From: Phycisphaerales bacterium
GTDB taxonomy: Bacteria > Planctomycetota > Phycisphaerae > Phycisphaerales > UBA1924
Direction: 5' to 3'
Length of the DNA: 64,000 nucleotides
NCBI GenBank assembly: GCA_026982335.1
Contig: JALSHH010000018.1
Coordinates: 1-64,000, forward strand
This document shows, piece after piece, positions 43,654-53,352 of the stretch. Under the pieces are notes generated by a model. The model was not told the DNA's origin. It searched no databases and was given only the letters and a program-made list of their open reading frames with translations. Position 1 is the first letter of the stretch. Each line of letters opens with the position of its first letter. Position numbers and translations under genes: made by a program.

Positions 43654-43778
43654 AGTCGACGGGGATGAATTTGTGCCTTGAGTTACCCGCCAAACTTACG
43701 CCCGGGGCAGCACAGACGCAAGCGAGACGCAAACGGTCGATAGAAAACCGAAATAAAACCTCAGAACCAAGACCCCAA

Positions 43779-43805
43779 AAAGGACCGCGGAACGGTCCTT
43801 TCTTA
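43779..43805 (+). terminator. Rho-independent terminator
   Basis: AAAGGACCG pairs with CGGTCCTTT around CGGAA, with TTTCTT at the end. It lies 125 bases past the PEP-CTERM gene and before the convergent accC. Confidence 0.75.
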
Positions 43806-43855
43806 TCGTTCAGCGACTCATGCAACTACTCATGGTCGAGGGGGGCTCGGTTGGA

Positions 43856-45199
43856 CTAGTCTTTCAGCAATCGCTCAAGATAATGGATATCCACCCCACC
43901 CTTTTTAAAATCGGTATTGTTCATGAGCTCAAGATGGAGTGGGATCGTCGTTTTGATCGGGCCAACTTCAAACTCATGTAATGCCCGCGACGCCCGCGTC
44001 ATCGCGGCTTCACGGCCTTCAGCATGGACAATCAGTTTGCCAATCATTGAATCATAGTTGGGTGGCACACGATACCCCGCACATACATGGCTATCAATCC
44101 GCACACCCAACCCCCCCGGGGCACGATAAGTTTCGATCAGGCCTGCAGAAGGGCGGAAATCTTTGGTATGGTCTTCCGCATTGATTCGACATTCGATCGC
44201 GTGTCCGTTGACTTTGATATCCTTTTGCTTATACGGAATCTTTTCACCCGCAGCGACCATGATGGACATTTTGACAATATCAACGCCTGTGATCGCTTCA
44301 GTGATCGGGTGCTCAACTTGTACACGGGTATTGACTTCGAGCATATAGAAATTCTGCTTCTCATCCATCAGAAACTCAACTGTTGCAGCACCTGCATATT
44401 CGGCTGACTTGACCAACTTGGCTGCTGCCTCACAAACTCGTTCGATCTTTTTGCGTTCGACACCAGGTGCCGGTGCTTCTTCAATAATCTTCTGGTGCCT
44501 GCGCTGCATTGAGCAATCGCGTTCCCAAAGGTGGATCGCGTTGCCGTGTTTGTCGCCGATGGTTTGGATTTCAACATGCCTGGCGTGTTCGAGGAATTTT
44601 TCGATGAACACACCACCATTGCCAAAGGCAGCAAGGGCTTCTTGTTGAGCTTTGGCAACATTGGCGCGAAGCGTTGCTTCGTTTCGACAGATACGCATGC
44701 CACGCCCACCTCCACCTGCCGATGCCTTGATAATGACCGGATATCCGATTTCGGTAGCCACTTCGACCGCTTCGTCAAGTTCTTCGATTTCGCCTTCAGA
44801 ACCGGGAAACACAGGCACTTTGGCGGCACGGGCATAACGCTTGGCTTCAACTTTGTCACCGAGTTTGCCCATGGCTTCAGGTGATGGGCCGATGAACTCA
44901 ATCTTGCAGTCGCGGCAAATCTCAGAAAAATCCGCCCGCTCCGAGAGAAAACCATATCCAGGATGGATCGCATCGACATCGCTCACTTCCGCAGCCGAGA
45001 TGATCCGCGAGATGTTCAGATACGAGTCCTTCGCAGGACCAGGCCCAATGCAGATCGCTTCGTCGGCATCACGCAGATACGGCGCGTCCTTGTCAGCAGT
45101 GGAATACACACAGACCGTTTCGATCTCAAGTTCGCGGCAAGCCCGCATGATCCGCTGGGCGATCTCCCCACGATTGGCAATCAACACACGCTTAAACAT
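43856..45199 (-). CDS. accC: Acetyl-CoA carboxylase biotin carboxylase subunit
   Basis: AccC carboxylates the biotin on AccB with ATP and bicarbonate, the first half-reaction of malonyl-CoA formation. The 447-residue length is normal. Marks: FKRVLIANRGEIAQRI, the ATP-grasp loop KASAGGGGRGMR, HHVEIQ-type HARHVEIQTIGD, EVNTRVQVEHPITE and PPNYDSMIGKLIVH. Start at MFKRVLIANRG, which is the family's N terminus. It follows accB on the minus strand by 49 bases. Confidence 0.95.
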   Translation of the reverse strand: MFKRVLIANRGEIAQRIMRACRELEIETVCVYSTADKDAPYLRDADEAICIGPGPAKDSYLNISRIISAAEVSDVDAIHPGYGFLSERADFSEICRDCKIEFIGPSPEAMGKLGDKVEAKRYARAAKVPVFPGSEGEIEELDEAVEVATEIGYPVIIKASAGGGGRGMRICRNEATLRANVAKAQQEALAAFGNGGVFIEKFLEHARHVEIQTIGDKHGNAIHLWERDCSMQRRHQKIIEEAPAPGVERKKIERVCEAAAKLVKSAEYAGAATVEFLMDEKQNFYMLEVNTRVQVEHPITEAITGVDIVKMSIMVAAGEKIPYKQKDIKVNGHAIECRINAEDHTKDFRPSAGLIETYRAPGGLGVRIDSHVCAGYRVPPNYDSMIGKLIVHAEGREAAMTRASRALHEFEVGPIKTTIPLHLELMNNTDFKKGGVDIHYLERLLKD

Positions 45200-45248
45200 A
45201 GTGGTGAATCTCGTTTCAATCACGCCCAAGCGAGCGTGGATATATGGT

Positions 45249-45740
45249 TTATTTCAGAAGGAAGAGTTTTTGCCCAAACTCAACTGCTTCGCCGTCTTTA
45301 ACAAGAATCTTCTCGATCACACCCGATTGCTCAGCCTTGATCTCATTAAAGACCTTCATCGCTTCAACAATACACACCACCGTGTCAGGACCAACCGAGT
45401 CTCCAACACTTACAAAACACTTCGAATCCGGATTGGGTTTGTCGTAATAAGTCCCAACCATTGGTGACTCGATCGCAGTGAGGGCATCGTCAGACATTGG
45501 CCCGGGCCCTGTTGCCGGAGTCGATTCGGAAGCAGCAGCAACTGGTGATGGTGTCGGAGCAGAGGCCGGTGCTATTCCGCCGCCTCCACCATACATCACA
45601 GGTTGATGTTGAATCACGGTTCCCTTGTCATCGCCTCGTTTGATCGTGACGGTTTCTTGTTGATCATGAAGATCAATCTCGGTGAGTTCGTTTTCAACCA
45701 TCAGGCGGACAAGTTCTTTGAGTTTTCGGATATCAATCAT
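45249..45740 (-). CDS. accB: Acetyl-CoA carboxylase biotin carboxyl carrier protein
   Basis: AccB carries biotin on the lysine of EAMKVFNEI (K129). The 163-residue protein begins MIDIRKLKELVRLM as usual, followed by a Gly/Ala/Pro linker (about 62-95) and the C-terminal biotinyl domain. Upstream in-frame codons to 45875 are not conserved. It is first in an accB-accC operon; the carboxyltransferase genes accA/accD are elsewhere. Confidence 0.94.
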   Translation of the reverse strand: MIDIRKLKELVRLMVENELTEIDLHDQQETVTIKRGDDKGTVIQHQPVMYGGGGGIAPASAPTPSPVAAASESTPATGPGPMSDDALTAIESPMVGTYYDKPNPDSKCFVSVGDSVGPDTVVCIVEAMKVFNEIKAEQSGVIEKILVKDGEAVEFGQKLFLLK

Positions 45741-45947
45741 GGTGTGTATCTGCAGGGGGGGCTGATGTGTCCATTGGCGGTGTGCATGCGCGATCATGAA
45801 CAGCAAAGGGAGTTCGATATGTGCATCACAAGAAATGCACAGTGGATGAACCATAATCATACCCCCAAATTCCATCGAACGCGCACTTCATCGCACTTGT
45901 TCGATCCTCCCTGAATCCTCAGGAACCCCCAGCGGGTACACTCGCAT

Positions 45948-47585
45948 ATGCTCAAGTCAGACCATTGGAGAAAACTGCCTGCCCTCATGCCCGCGATCAT
46001 GTTGGTTTTGATCGTCGCAACCTTGGCAATGCCGGTATTTATTGAGCTTGGAGGCTCGCTGGTCATCCTTCTGGAGACTTCCTCAGGAATCACCCACAAT
46101 GAATCTTTTCTCCAATCCGATCGCATCGGGCTTCTCGTGCGATCGCTGGGCATCGCTGGATTTATCGGTTTGGTCGGGGTGTGCATGGGTATTCCTCTTG
46201 TCCGAGTCATCGCCATCAAAGCACCAAGGCACCGCTGGGGCGCCAGACTGATCCCTGCGATACTCATTGCTCCGATCTGGCTTCCTGCAGCTTTGGTGTA
46301 TGCAGCGGGCAATCTCCTGCGAGCACCCGATACCATCATTGGCAAAGCCCTTGTGGCTTACTCAACCTCGGCACCTGATTTGCGATGGGTTACCATTTGG
46401 GCTGGGTATGTCATTGCCGTCGTTGGGCTCGCCATCTGGAGTGCCCCCATCGCAGGGGTTTTGATCGCTTCGGGGCTCGGGCATCGGACCAATCTCTATA
46501 CCGAAATGATCGCTCTTGAGCCCGTCGGGCTCTGTCGCCGAACAGCGCTCTGGGTACGATTGCACCTTGCGATTCTTGTGCGTGCATGGGTACTGGTGAC
46601 GGTCATCATGTTCGGATCAGCGGTCCCCATGCACTTGGCCCAACTTGAAACATGGTCGATTGTCATCTGGCGACAACTTGCCGAGTCACCCATCGAGCAG
46701 TGGGGGCGAATTTGGCTTAGCGCCTGGCCGACAATATTCATCGCCGGAATCGGAGCCTGGGTGCTCACCGGGCCGCTCGTGCGTCGGCGGGAAGAATCAC
46801 GATTTGAAGACCAAGGCTATTCCCTTCAAATTGTGCCAAAACTCGTCATCTTGGGGGCAATCATTGTCTGGGCTTTGGGGGCGATGGTGCCGATGGGCGC
46901 GATGTTGGTGACCCTTGATGATTGGGGGGCAATCCTCTACTTCTGGAGAATCGAATCCGGAGCCATGATCGATTCAGGGCTTTTGGCCCTGGCTGCCGGA
47001 CTTGTCGTCATGTTTGTCGCGGTGCTTGTCGCCATCACACTCGGCAACCCGTCAAGAAGGATTCGGCGGATTGGCGCTTGGGCCTTGATGATCCTGTGCA
47101 CCTTGGGCTTGATCCCCGGAGTGCTCATCGGTGCCGCAGTTGCACGGTCGCCAATTCCATGGATGACAACAGGTTGGAGTGGTGCTGTCTTGGCCTCATG
47201 CATACGCAGTGCTTTCCTCGGTGCCATCATCGGCGCGCTGTGCGCTTCGAGCGAGTCCATCGAACGAAAATCCATCCGATGGCAAATGGCCGGAGGATCA
47301 ATCGTCGGCTGGAGGCGCGCAGTCATGCCCACCATCACCATGCCTTTGCTCGGGGCAGGGCTCATCGCCGGGCTCTTTTCCATGTACGAGATCGAGGCCT
47401 CCGTCATGGTCCGCCCACCCGGGATGGACAATCTCCCCCAGCAGCTTCTCGCCGATCTCCACTATGCCCGACTCGAACAACTCTCCGCAGCAGGGATCAA
47501 CCTCCTGGGCATCGGGCTCATTGGATCAATCATCGCATCCCTACTAATCACACGAATCCGACCGGCGGACAGATTCGGCAACTGA
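45948..47585 (+). CDS. Two-domain ABC-transporter permease-like membrane protein
   Basis: A 545-residue protein with about 12 hydrophobic helices in two similar halves. Each half has an EAA-loop-like cytosolic segment: EMIALEPVGLCRRTALWVRL near residue 190 and GGSIVGWRRAVMPTITMPLL near 450. This is the build of ThiP/FbpB-type fused permeases. No ATPase or binding protein is encoded beside it. TACACT ends five bases before the ATG. The 3' neighbour is an NHL lipoprotein whose promoter lies just past this stop, so they are probably separate units. Confidence 0.65.
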   Translation: MLKSDHWRKLPALMPAIMLVLIVATLAMPVFIELGGSLVILLETSSGITHNESFLQSDRIGLLVRSLGIAGFIGLVGVCMGIPLVRVIAIKAPRHRWGARLIPAILIAPIWLPAALVYAAGNLLRAPDTIIGKALVAYSTSAPDLRWVTIWAGYVIAVVGLAIWSAPIAGVLIASGLGHRTNLYTEMIALEPVGLCRRTALWVRLHLAILVRAWVLVTVIMFGSAVPMHLAQLETWSIVIWRQLAESPIEQWGRIWLSAWPTIFIAGIGAWVLTGPLVRRREESRFEDQGYSLQIVPKLVILGAIIVWALGAMVPMGAMLVTLDDWGAILYFWRIESGAMIDSGLLALAAGLVVMFVAVLVAITLGNPSRRIRRIGAWALMILCTLGLIPGVLIGAAVARSPIPWMTTGWSGAVLASCIRSAFLGAIIGALCASSESIERKSIRWQMAGGSIVGWRRAVMPTITMPLLGAGLIAGLFSMYEIEASVMVRPPGMDNLPQQLLADLHYARLEQLSAAGINLLGIGLIGSIIASLLITRIRPADRFGN

Positions 47586-47623
47586 TCGTATCTCAACCGG
47601 TTAACCTCCGTATGATCCTTGAG

Positions 47624-48772
47624 ATGCCCATGAATTCCCGATTCTGGACACCACTGATGGCTGCAATAAGCCTGTGCCTGATTGCGCCAGTTTTTGGAGG
47701 ATGCGATCGAATGGGCGAGGGGCAATCCACGCCGGGGGCGCTGAGCACCAACCAAATCTTCAGCGAATCAGGAACCCAGCTCGGACAGTTCGTATATCCA
47801 CGAGGAATGGATGTTTTCACCGACAACGGCTCACCAAGAGCAGCCATTGTTGATAAAACCGCCAGAATCCAAATCATGGACCTCGAAACAGGCCAAATCC
47901 TCGGCGCAGTCCACACACCCAAATGGGATCGTGGAAAACCCACCGGGCTCACCGTTGCCAGCTCGATCATCAACCCAGACAAGCTCGCCGTTTATGTCGC
48001 CGATACCCACGAACATCGAGTTCTGATGTATGAACTTCCCCTGCCCGATGTCGATGTCCCTGTCCCCACCGAGCCCGATTTCGCCTATGGCTCCTTCGGC
48101 GACGAACCCGGCGAGTTCATCTATCCCACCGATATTGCGGTCCAGAAAAACAACGCAGGGATCGTCACCCACCTCTACATCTCCGAATACGGCGGCAACG
48201 ACCGCATCTCACGCTTTACCGTCGATCGGTCAGATCAAAAAATCAACCTCATCTTCGAATACCAGATCGGCGTCGTCGGAGAAGAGGTCGATGCATCAGA
48301 CTATCCCAACGCATTGAATCGTCCACAATCGATCGAGCTTTGGACCAATCCCCAAGGCGGCCCAGAAATCATCGTCACCAGCGCAAGTCATCACCGCGTC
48401 GGACGCTTCACCATCGCAGGCGAACTTGTCACATGGTTCGGCGATCCCATGGACACCTCCGACAAGGCCTACCGATTCCCCTACGGGCTCACCATCCTCG
48501 ACGATGGAACCGCACTCATCACCGAGTTCGGTGGAAATCGGATACGATGCATTGATCTCGAATCCGGGCAGACCCTCTGGCGCTACGGCATCGGAGGAAG
48601 AAGCATCGGTCAGCTCGCCCAACCATGGGCCAGTGGCGTGATGGGGGACCAGTTGGTGATACTCGATTCAGGCAATAGCCGAGTACAAATCTGCGCACTT
48701 CCCGATGGCGTCTCCGCCATTGGAGGCGAATACACAGCCGCAGAAATGGTCATCGGGAGCCAAGCCCCATGA
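47624..48772 (+). CDS. NHL-repeat beta-propeller lipoprotein
   Basis: A 382-residue lipoprotein: signal MPMNSRFWTPLMAAISLCLI with lipobox VFGGC, then a beta-propeller made of NHL-like repeats (AVYVADTHEHRVLMYEL, LYISEYGGNDRISRFT, LITEFGGNRIRCIDL, LVILDSGNSRVQI). Such propellers bind proteins or glycans outside the cell. In-frame ATGs at 47612, 47624 and 47630 are possible; TATGAT at 47611-47616 favours 47624, seven bases on. The stop overlaps the next gene by ATGA. Confidence 0.8.
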   Translation: MPMNSRFWTPLMAAISLCLIAPVFGGCDRMGEGQSTPGALSTNQIFSESGTQLGQFVYPRGMDVFTDNGSPRAAIVDKTARIQIMDLETGQILGAVHTPKWDRGKPTGLTVASSIINPDKLAVYVADTHEHRVLMYELPLPDVDVPVPTEPDFAYGSFGDEPGEFIYPTDIAVQKNNAGIVTHLYISEYGGNDRISRFTVDRSDQKINLIFEYQIGVVGEEVDASDYPNALNRPQSIELWTNPQGGPEIIVTSASHHRVGRFTIAGELVTWFGDPMDTSDKAYRFPYGLTILDDGTALITEFGGNRIRCIDLESGQTLWRYGIGGRSIGQLAQPWASGVMGDQLVILDSGNSRVQICALPDGVSAIGGEYTAAEMVIGSQAP

Positions 48773-51700
48773 TCTTTCAACACGCAAGCCTTACCCTTGG
48801 TCCGTTGCAGTTTGATCTTGAAATCTTCCTGCTTCTGATCCCCATCCTCGGCTTGCTCACACTTTTCATCGCCCGCAAGAGCATCTCAGGACTTGGCAAA
48901 GGATCACGCATCGCTGCGATTGTCATTCGGCTTCTTGCGATCGCGTTCATCGCCGGAGCGTTGGCCGAGCCCTCGCTGCGCAAAACATCCGACAATGTCG
49001 GCGTCACCGTCATCATCGATGCCTCACGCTCGATTCCCATCGGTGCCCAAGAGCAGATCGACCAATACATCGCCCATTCGCAAGAAAACTCGCGCAAACC
49101 AGACGACGAGCTCGGCATCATCACCGCGGCAGAGAAGGCATTTACCCAGTCCTCCGTCTCCCGCGCCACCACCCGCGTCGATCGCCAGTTCATCGGTGCC
49201 ACCGATGGTACCAACCTGATGCAAGCCGTCTCCCTGGCCATCGCCTCGGCACCAAAATCCCTCGCCAACCGTATCGTCATCATCACCGACGGCAATGAAA
49301 CCGACGGATCGCTCATCCGCGCCGCCCAAACGGCCAAAGCACAAGGCATCCCCATTGATGTCCTGCCCGTCGAATTCGCCTATACCGAAGAAGTTATTGT
49401 CGAAGCCCTCCAAGCGCCGGCCAATGTTCGCGTCGGCGAAACCATCACCCTCAAGGTCGTCCTCACCGCCACCGTCCCGGCTGCCGGTCGATTGCTGATC
49501 TCACAAGATGGCGTTGTGATCGACCTCAACCCTGCTGCGGATGAGCTCGGGAAAATTATCGAGCTCAACAAAGGCCGCAATGTGCTCGCTGTTTCGGTCG
49601 GCGTCACCAGACCAGGGGCAGTGAGTTACCAAGCGGTCTTTGAGCCATTGACCGCACTCTCCGAGTCTGGATCGGCCACGGGCACACTGGGCGATTCCAT
49701 CGCCGAAAACAACAAAGGCACCGCAATTACCTTCGTCGATTCTGAAGGCATCGTACTTCTTGTAGCAGAAGACCCAAACGAGGCCGTCAAGTTCGAAGAT
49801 GTCCTCGCCAAAGCCGAGGTCAAAACAATCCGGATCACCCCATCTCAGTTTCCGACTTCACTTCCCCAGCTCGCCTCATACGAAGCCCTTATCCTGCTCA
49901 ATCAGTCCGCCTATTCCTATTCACAAGCCCAGCAAGAGCTCATGCGACAGTATGTCCACGATACCGGAGGCGGGTTGGTCATGATCGGAGGACCAGAATC
50001 CTTTGGTGCGGGCGGATGGATCGGATCCCCTCTGGCCGATGCGCTTCCTATTCGTCTCGACCCGCCTCAGAAACGGCAAATGCCCCGCGGAGCGCTGGCG
50101 CTGATTGTCCACTCGGTCGAAATTCCTCGAGGTGTATATTATGGCAAGCAGGTTTCCAACGCAGCCGTCGATGCCATGTCCAGGCTCGATCTCGTGGGCA
50201 TCATCGAATACCAGGCAATGGGTGGCACCGACTGGGTCTATCCACTTTCGCCCGTTGGTGACAAAGGAGCCGTTAAACGCGCCATCGAGAACCTGACCTT
50301 TGGCGATATGCCATCCTTTGACCCTTCCCTTCAACTCGCACTCTCAGGGTTGAGCAACGCCGCAGCAGGCCAGAAGCACCTCATTGTGATTTCAGATGGC
50401 GACCCGTCGATGTCCCGATCGCTTTTACGCAAATTCAAGCAGGCCGGCATCACAATCTCCGCCGTGGGGGTCAACCCACACTCGCCCGCCGATACCAATA
50501 CCTTGCGCACCATGGCCCGGGTGACGGGGGGCACTTACTACGCCGTCGCCAACAATGCCCTGGCAACGCTCCCTCAGATCTTTATCAAAGAGGCCCAGAC
50601 CATCCGACGAGCCCTGATCTGGGAAGGCCAACCCTTCGCACCGGCACGCACCGGCGTCCCCACCGAAACCATGAGAGGAATCAAGAGCGTCCCACCGATC
50701 GAAGGTTATGTCGTCGCGGCCGAACGCGAAGGGCTCAGCCTCGTCACACTTCGAGGAAAAGAAAACGATCCAATCGCGGCCCAGTGGCAGCACGGGCTTG
50801 GCAAGGTCGTCACCTTCACCTCCGATGTTTCCACCCGATGGGCCCCGGCATGGATCGGATGGTCGGGGTTCGATCAATTCTGGGAACAGCACATTCGATG
50901 GACAATGCGCCCTTCGGGCAGCGAAACCTTGCGCGTCACCACTGAAAACATCGGCGACAAAACACGCTTGATCGTCGAAGCATTTCATCCCAACGGGGAA
51001 CGGCTCAACTTCGCAAATTTCCAAGCCCGTGCATCGACACCCGACGGCCAAGGTAAACTCGTCGAAATACAACAAGTCGGTCCAGGACGATACGAAGGCC
51101 AGTTCGACACCGCACACGCCGGTGCCTATGTCGTCAACCTTCAGTACCGCGCACCAGGAAGCGGCGGAACAATCCTCGAAGGCGCCGCACAAGCCGCCGT
51201 CACACGACCATTCGCCGATGAGTTCAAAGCACTCCAAACCAACCTCCCCTTGCTTCAACAAATCGCCTCGATCACCGGCGGGCGTGTCCTCCCATCCGAT
51301 CCAACAATCGCCGATCTCTGGTCTCGCGATGGCGTCAAAGTTCCCCTCGCCCTCACCCCCATCTGGCTGCTCTTCGCAATCATCGGCATCGGTATCTTCC
51401 TCCTCGATGTTGCCGTTCGCCGTGTCCGCATCGACCCCGCCATGATCGCGGCCTTCTTGCGCCGTGGTGCATCCAAGGAAACAGGCCAATCCATGGCCTC
51501 GATGCAGGCAATGTCCACAGCAAAATCACGCGCTTCATCACGCACCGGCGATGACGAAAGAAAAACACAAAAACAAAACGCCTCACGCAAGTTCGTCGCC
51601 CCCATCGACCACCCAGCATCATCCCAGCCCATCGCACTCACAGGCGAAGAAGAAACCAATCAGCCTTCGATCAGCAAACCGGTACAAAAGACAACCAAAG

Positions 51701-51780
51701 AAGAAACCGAACCAATGGACGCGCTGAGCGCACTGCGGGCAGCAAAAAAACGAGCCCGAGACGATATGGACGAGTCCTAA
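48769..51780 (+). CDS. Large membrane protein with two VWA domains and a glutamine-amidotransferase-like domain
   Basis: A 1003-residue protein. Two N-terminal TM helices (about 14-34, 46-66) lead to a first VWA domain with MIDAS-like IIDASRSIP and IVIITDGNETDG. A class-I amidotransferase-like fold follows (about 325-440: YEALILLNQS, GGGLVMIGGPESFG) without a clear catalytic Cys. A second VWA (about 450-620) has HLIVISDGDPSMS. A beta-rich region, a TM helix near 860-880 and a charged Lys/Glu tail of ~120 residues end it. It belongs with MoxR/DUF58/BatA genes downstream, a set thought to act in envelope protein assembly or stress. Confidence 0.82.
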   Translation: MIFQHASLTLGPLQFDLEIFLLLIPILGLLTLFIARKSISGLGKGSRIAAIVIRLLAIAFIAGALAEPSLRKTSDNVGVTVIIDASRSIPIGAQEQIDQYIAHSQENSRKPDDELGIITAAEKAFTQSSVSRATTRVDRQFIGATDGTNLMQAVSLAIASAPKSLANRIVIITDGNETDGSLIRAAQTAKAQGIPIDVLPVEFAYTEEVIVEALQAPANVRVGETITLKVVLTATVPAAGRLLISQDGVVIDLNPAADELGKIIELNKGRNVLAVSVGVTRPGAVSYQAVFEPLTALSESGSATGTLGDSIAENNKGTAITFVDSEGIVLLVAEDPNEAVKFEDVLAKAEVKTIRITPSQFPTSLPQLASYEALILLNQSAYSYSQAQQELMRQYVHDTGGGLVMIGGPESFGAGGWIGSPLADALPIRLDPPQKRQMPRGALALIVHSVEIPRGVYYGKQVSNAAVDAMSRLDLVGIIEYQAMGGTDWVYPLSPVGDKGAVKRAIENLTFGDMPSFDPSLQLALSGLSNAAAGQKHLIVISDGDPSMSRSLLRKFKQAGITISAVGVNPHSPADTNTLRTMARVTGGTYYAVANNALATLPQIFIKEAQTIRRALIWEGQPFAPARTGVPTETMRGIKSVPPIEGYVVAAEREGLSLVTLRGKENDPIAAQWQHGLGKVVTFTSDVSTRWAPAWIGWSGFDQFWEQHIRWTMRPSGSETLRVTTENIGDKTRLIVEAFHPNGERLNFANFQARASTPDGQGKLVEIQQVGPGRYEGQFDTAHAGAYVVNLQYRAPGSGGTILEGAAQAAVTRPFADEFKALQTNLPLLQQIASITGGRVLPSDPTIADLWSRDGVKVPLALTPIWLLFAIIGIGIFLLDVAVRRVRIDPAMIAAFLRRGASKETGQSMASMQAMSTAKSRASSRTGDDERKTQKQNASRKFVAPIDHPASSQPIALTGEEETNQPSISKPVQKTTKEETEPMDALSALRAAKKRARDDMDES

Positions 51781-51825
51781 AACGCACAAAAAACGGCGCA
51801 CGCTGCGCCATATGAGGAGCTAGTC

Positions 51826-52875
51826 ATGGCAGCAAATGAATCGTTCGAGACACCACAAGAAGTCAAGGCCCAATGCCAAGCCTTCCGCAAAACATTCTCC
51901 GATTTGCGCGCAGAAATCGGCAAGGTCATGGTTGGACAACAGCAAGTCGTCGATGCCGTCCTCGTCTGCCTCTTCTGTGGCGGCAATGTCCTCCTCGAAG
52001 GCGTACCCGGACTCGGAAAAACACTCCTCGTCCGCACACTCGCCCAAACCTTGTCCCTGCCATTCAATCGCATCCAGTTCACCCCCGACCTGATGCCCGC
52101 CGATGTCATCGGGACCAATGTCGTCTCCGAAGATCCAGACACCGGAAAACGAGCCTTCGAATTCCAGGGAGGCCCAATCTTCGCCCAAATCCTCCTCGCC
52201 GACGAAATCAACCGTGCCACTCCAAAAACACAATCCGCACTCCTTGAAGCAATGCAAGAACATTCCGTCACCGTCGCCGGCGAAACCTACACACTCGACG
52301 AACCCTTCCTCGTCCTCGCGACTCAAAACCCAATCGAACAAGAAGGCACCTACCCACTCCCCGAAGCCCAACTCGACCGCTTCCTCCTCAAGGTCGATGT
52401 GGGGTACGCCCAGCTCGAAGACCTCATGGAAATCATCGACCGCACCACCGGCTCGGCCAACCCAACCGCCAATCCCATCGTCGACGGGCAACGCATCCTC
52501 GAAATGCAGGCCCTTGTCAAATCCGTCGTCGTCGCCCCGCATGTCAAGCAGTACGCCGCGAGATTGGTCCTCGCAACCCATCCTGAAACCGACACCGCTG
52601 CCGGCGGCCCCAACGGCCCAACCAATCGCTACATCCGCTGCGGCGTCTCCCCCCGCGGTGCCCAGGCCCTGATCCTCGCGGGCAAAGTCCGAGCACTCGT
52701 CGACGGTCGATTCCATGTCTCCTACCAAGACATCCAAGATGTCGCCAAATCCTGCCTGCGCCATCGCATCCTATTAAACTTCGAAGCCGAAGCCGACCGC
52801 GTAGATACCGACGGCCTCGTCCAAGAAATCCTCAAGCTCACCCCTACCCAACCAACCGCAATGGTGGGGTCGTAA
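51826..52875 (+). CDS. MoxR-family AAA+ ATPase
   Basis: A 349-residue ATPase. Walker A GVPGLGKT (59-66), Walker B ILLADEINRATPKTQSALLEAM, sensor LATQNPIEQEGTYPLPEAQLDRF. MoxR proteins act as chaperones with VWA partners, which here are 48769-51780, DUF58 (53457) and the BatA-like protein (54949). GAGGAG lies 7 bases before the ATG. The stretch 51781-51825 has GGCGCA-CGC-TGCGCC, whose T-run lies on the minus strand. Confidence 0.92.
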   Translation: MAANESFETPQEVKAQCQAFRKTFSDLRAEIGKVMVGQQQVVDAVLVCLFCGGNVLLEGVPGLGKTLLVRTLAQTLSLPFNRIQFTPDLMPADVIGTNVVSEDPDTGKRAFEFQGGPIFAQILLADEINRATPKTQSALLEAMQEHSVTVAGETYTLDEPFLVLATQNPIEQEGTYPLPEAQLDRFLLKVDVGYAQLEDLMEIIDRTTGSANPTANPIVDGQRILEMQALVKSVVVAPHVKQYAARLVLATHPETDTAAGGPNGPTNRYIRCGVSPRGAQALILAGKVRALVDGRFHVSYQDIQDVAKSCLRHRILLNFEAEADRVDTDGLVQEILKLTPTQPTAMVGS

Positions 52876-52882
52876 GCAAGAG

Positions 52883-52920
52883 GTACGCAGAGGTCGCAAA
52901 GTTCATGCAGAGGCGCAGAG
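52883..52920. repeat. Left inverted repeat of GxxExxY cassette
   Basis: GTACGCAGAGGTCGCAAAG, then a variable five bases, then GCAGAGGCGCAGAG. It starts 8 bases after the moxR stop codon. Confidence 0.8.
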
Positions 52921-52947
52921 AGAAGAATGGGGTAAGAAAGAGTAGAT

Positions 52948-53352
52948 ATGGATCGTGTTGATGTGCCAGAAGAGTTGAATCGGCTAACCCATCAAGTGAT
53001 CGGGTGCGCGATCGAAGTGCATCGAACACTCGGCCCAGGGTTACTCGAATCAGTCTACGAATCAGCACTCTGTCATGAGTTGGAACTGGCAAAGATTCAG
53101 TATACACAACAAATCTCATTCACAGGCCAATACAAAGGCAAAGCCCTCCCCCCACAACGCCTCGACCTGCTCATCGAAAACCAACTCATCCTCGAACTCA
53201 AAGCCATCCGAGCAATCGAAGACAACCACCTCGCCCAACTCACCAGCTACCTTTACCTCGCCAACAAACCATTAGGACTCCTCATCAACTTTCACGCCCC
53301 AACCATCAAGAAAGGAACCTACCGCAGAATCAATTCCAAAGCGCTCACCTAA
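52948..53352 (+). CDS. GxxExxY protein, PD-(D/E)XK nuclease-like
   Basis: A 134-residue protein with the defining block VIGCAIEVHRTLGPGLLESVYESAL (GLLESVY is the GxxExxY motif) shown here in parts: GCAIEVHRTLG and GLLESVY. Downstream, RLDLLIENQLILELKAI supplies the D...ExK pattern of a PD-(D/E)XK nuclease fold, and LAQLTSYLYLANKPLGLLINF is conserved too. The family is often multicopy per genome and has no proven function. It interrupts the moxR-DUF58 operon and is flanked by inverted repeats. Confidence 0.87.
   Translation: MDRVDVPEELNRLTHQVIGCAIEVHRTLGPGLLESVYESALCHELELAKIQYTQQISFTGQYKGKALPPQRLDLLIENQLILELKAIRAIEDNHLAQLTSYLYLANKPLGLLINFHAPTIKKGTYRRINSKALT

Noticed and set aside
46922-47623. 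Long + strand open frame continuing upstream of the NHL lipoprotein
   Set aside because: It overlaps the permease gene in another frame, its residues are His/Arg/Pro-rich as in shadow frames, and a clear lipoprotein signal starts at 47624.
51795-51809. GGCGCA/TGCGCC hairpin with a T-run on the minus strand
   Set aside because: There is no minus-strand gene for it to end; a short GC palindrome can arise by chance.
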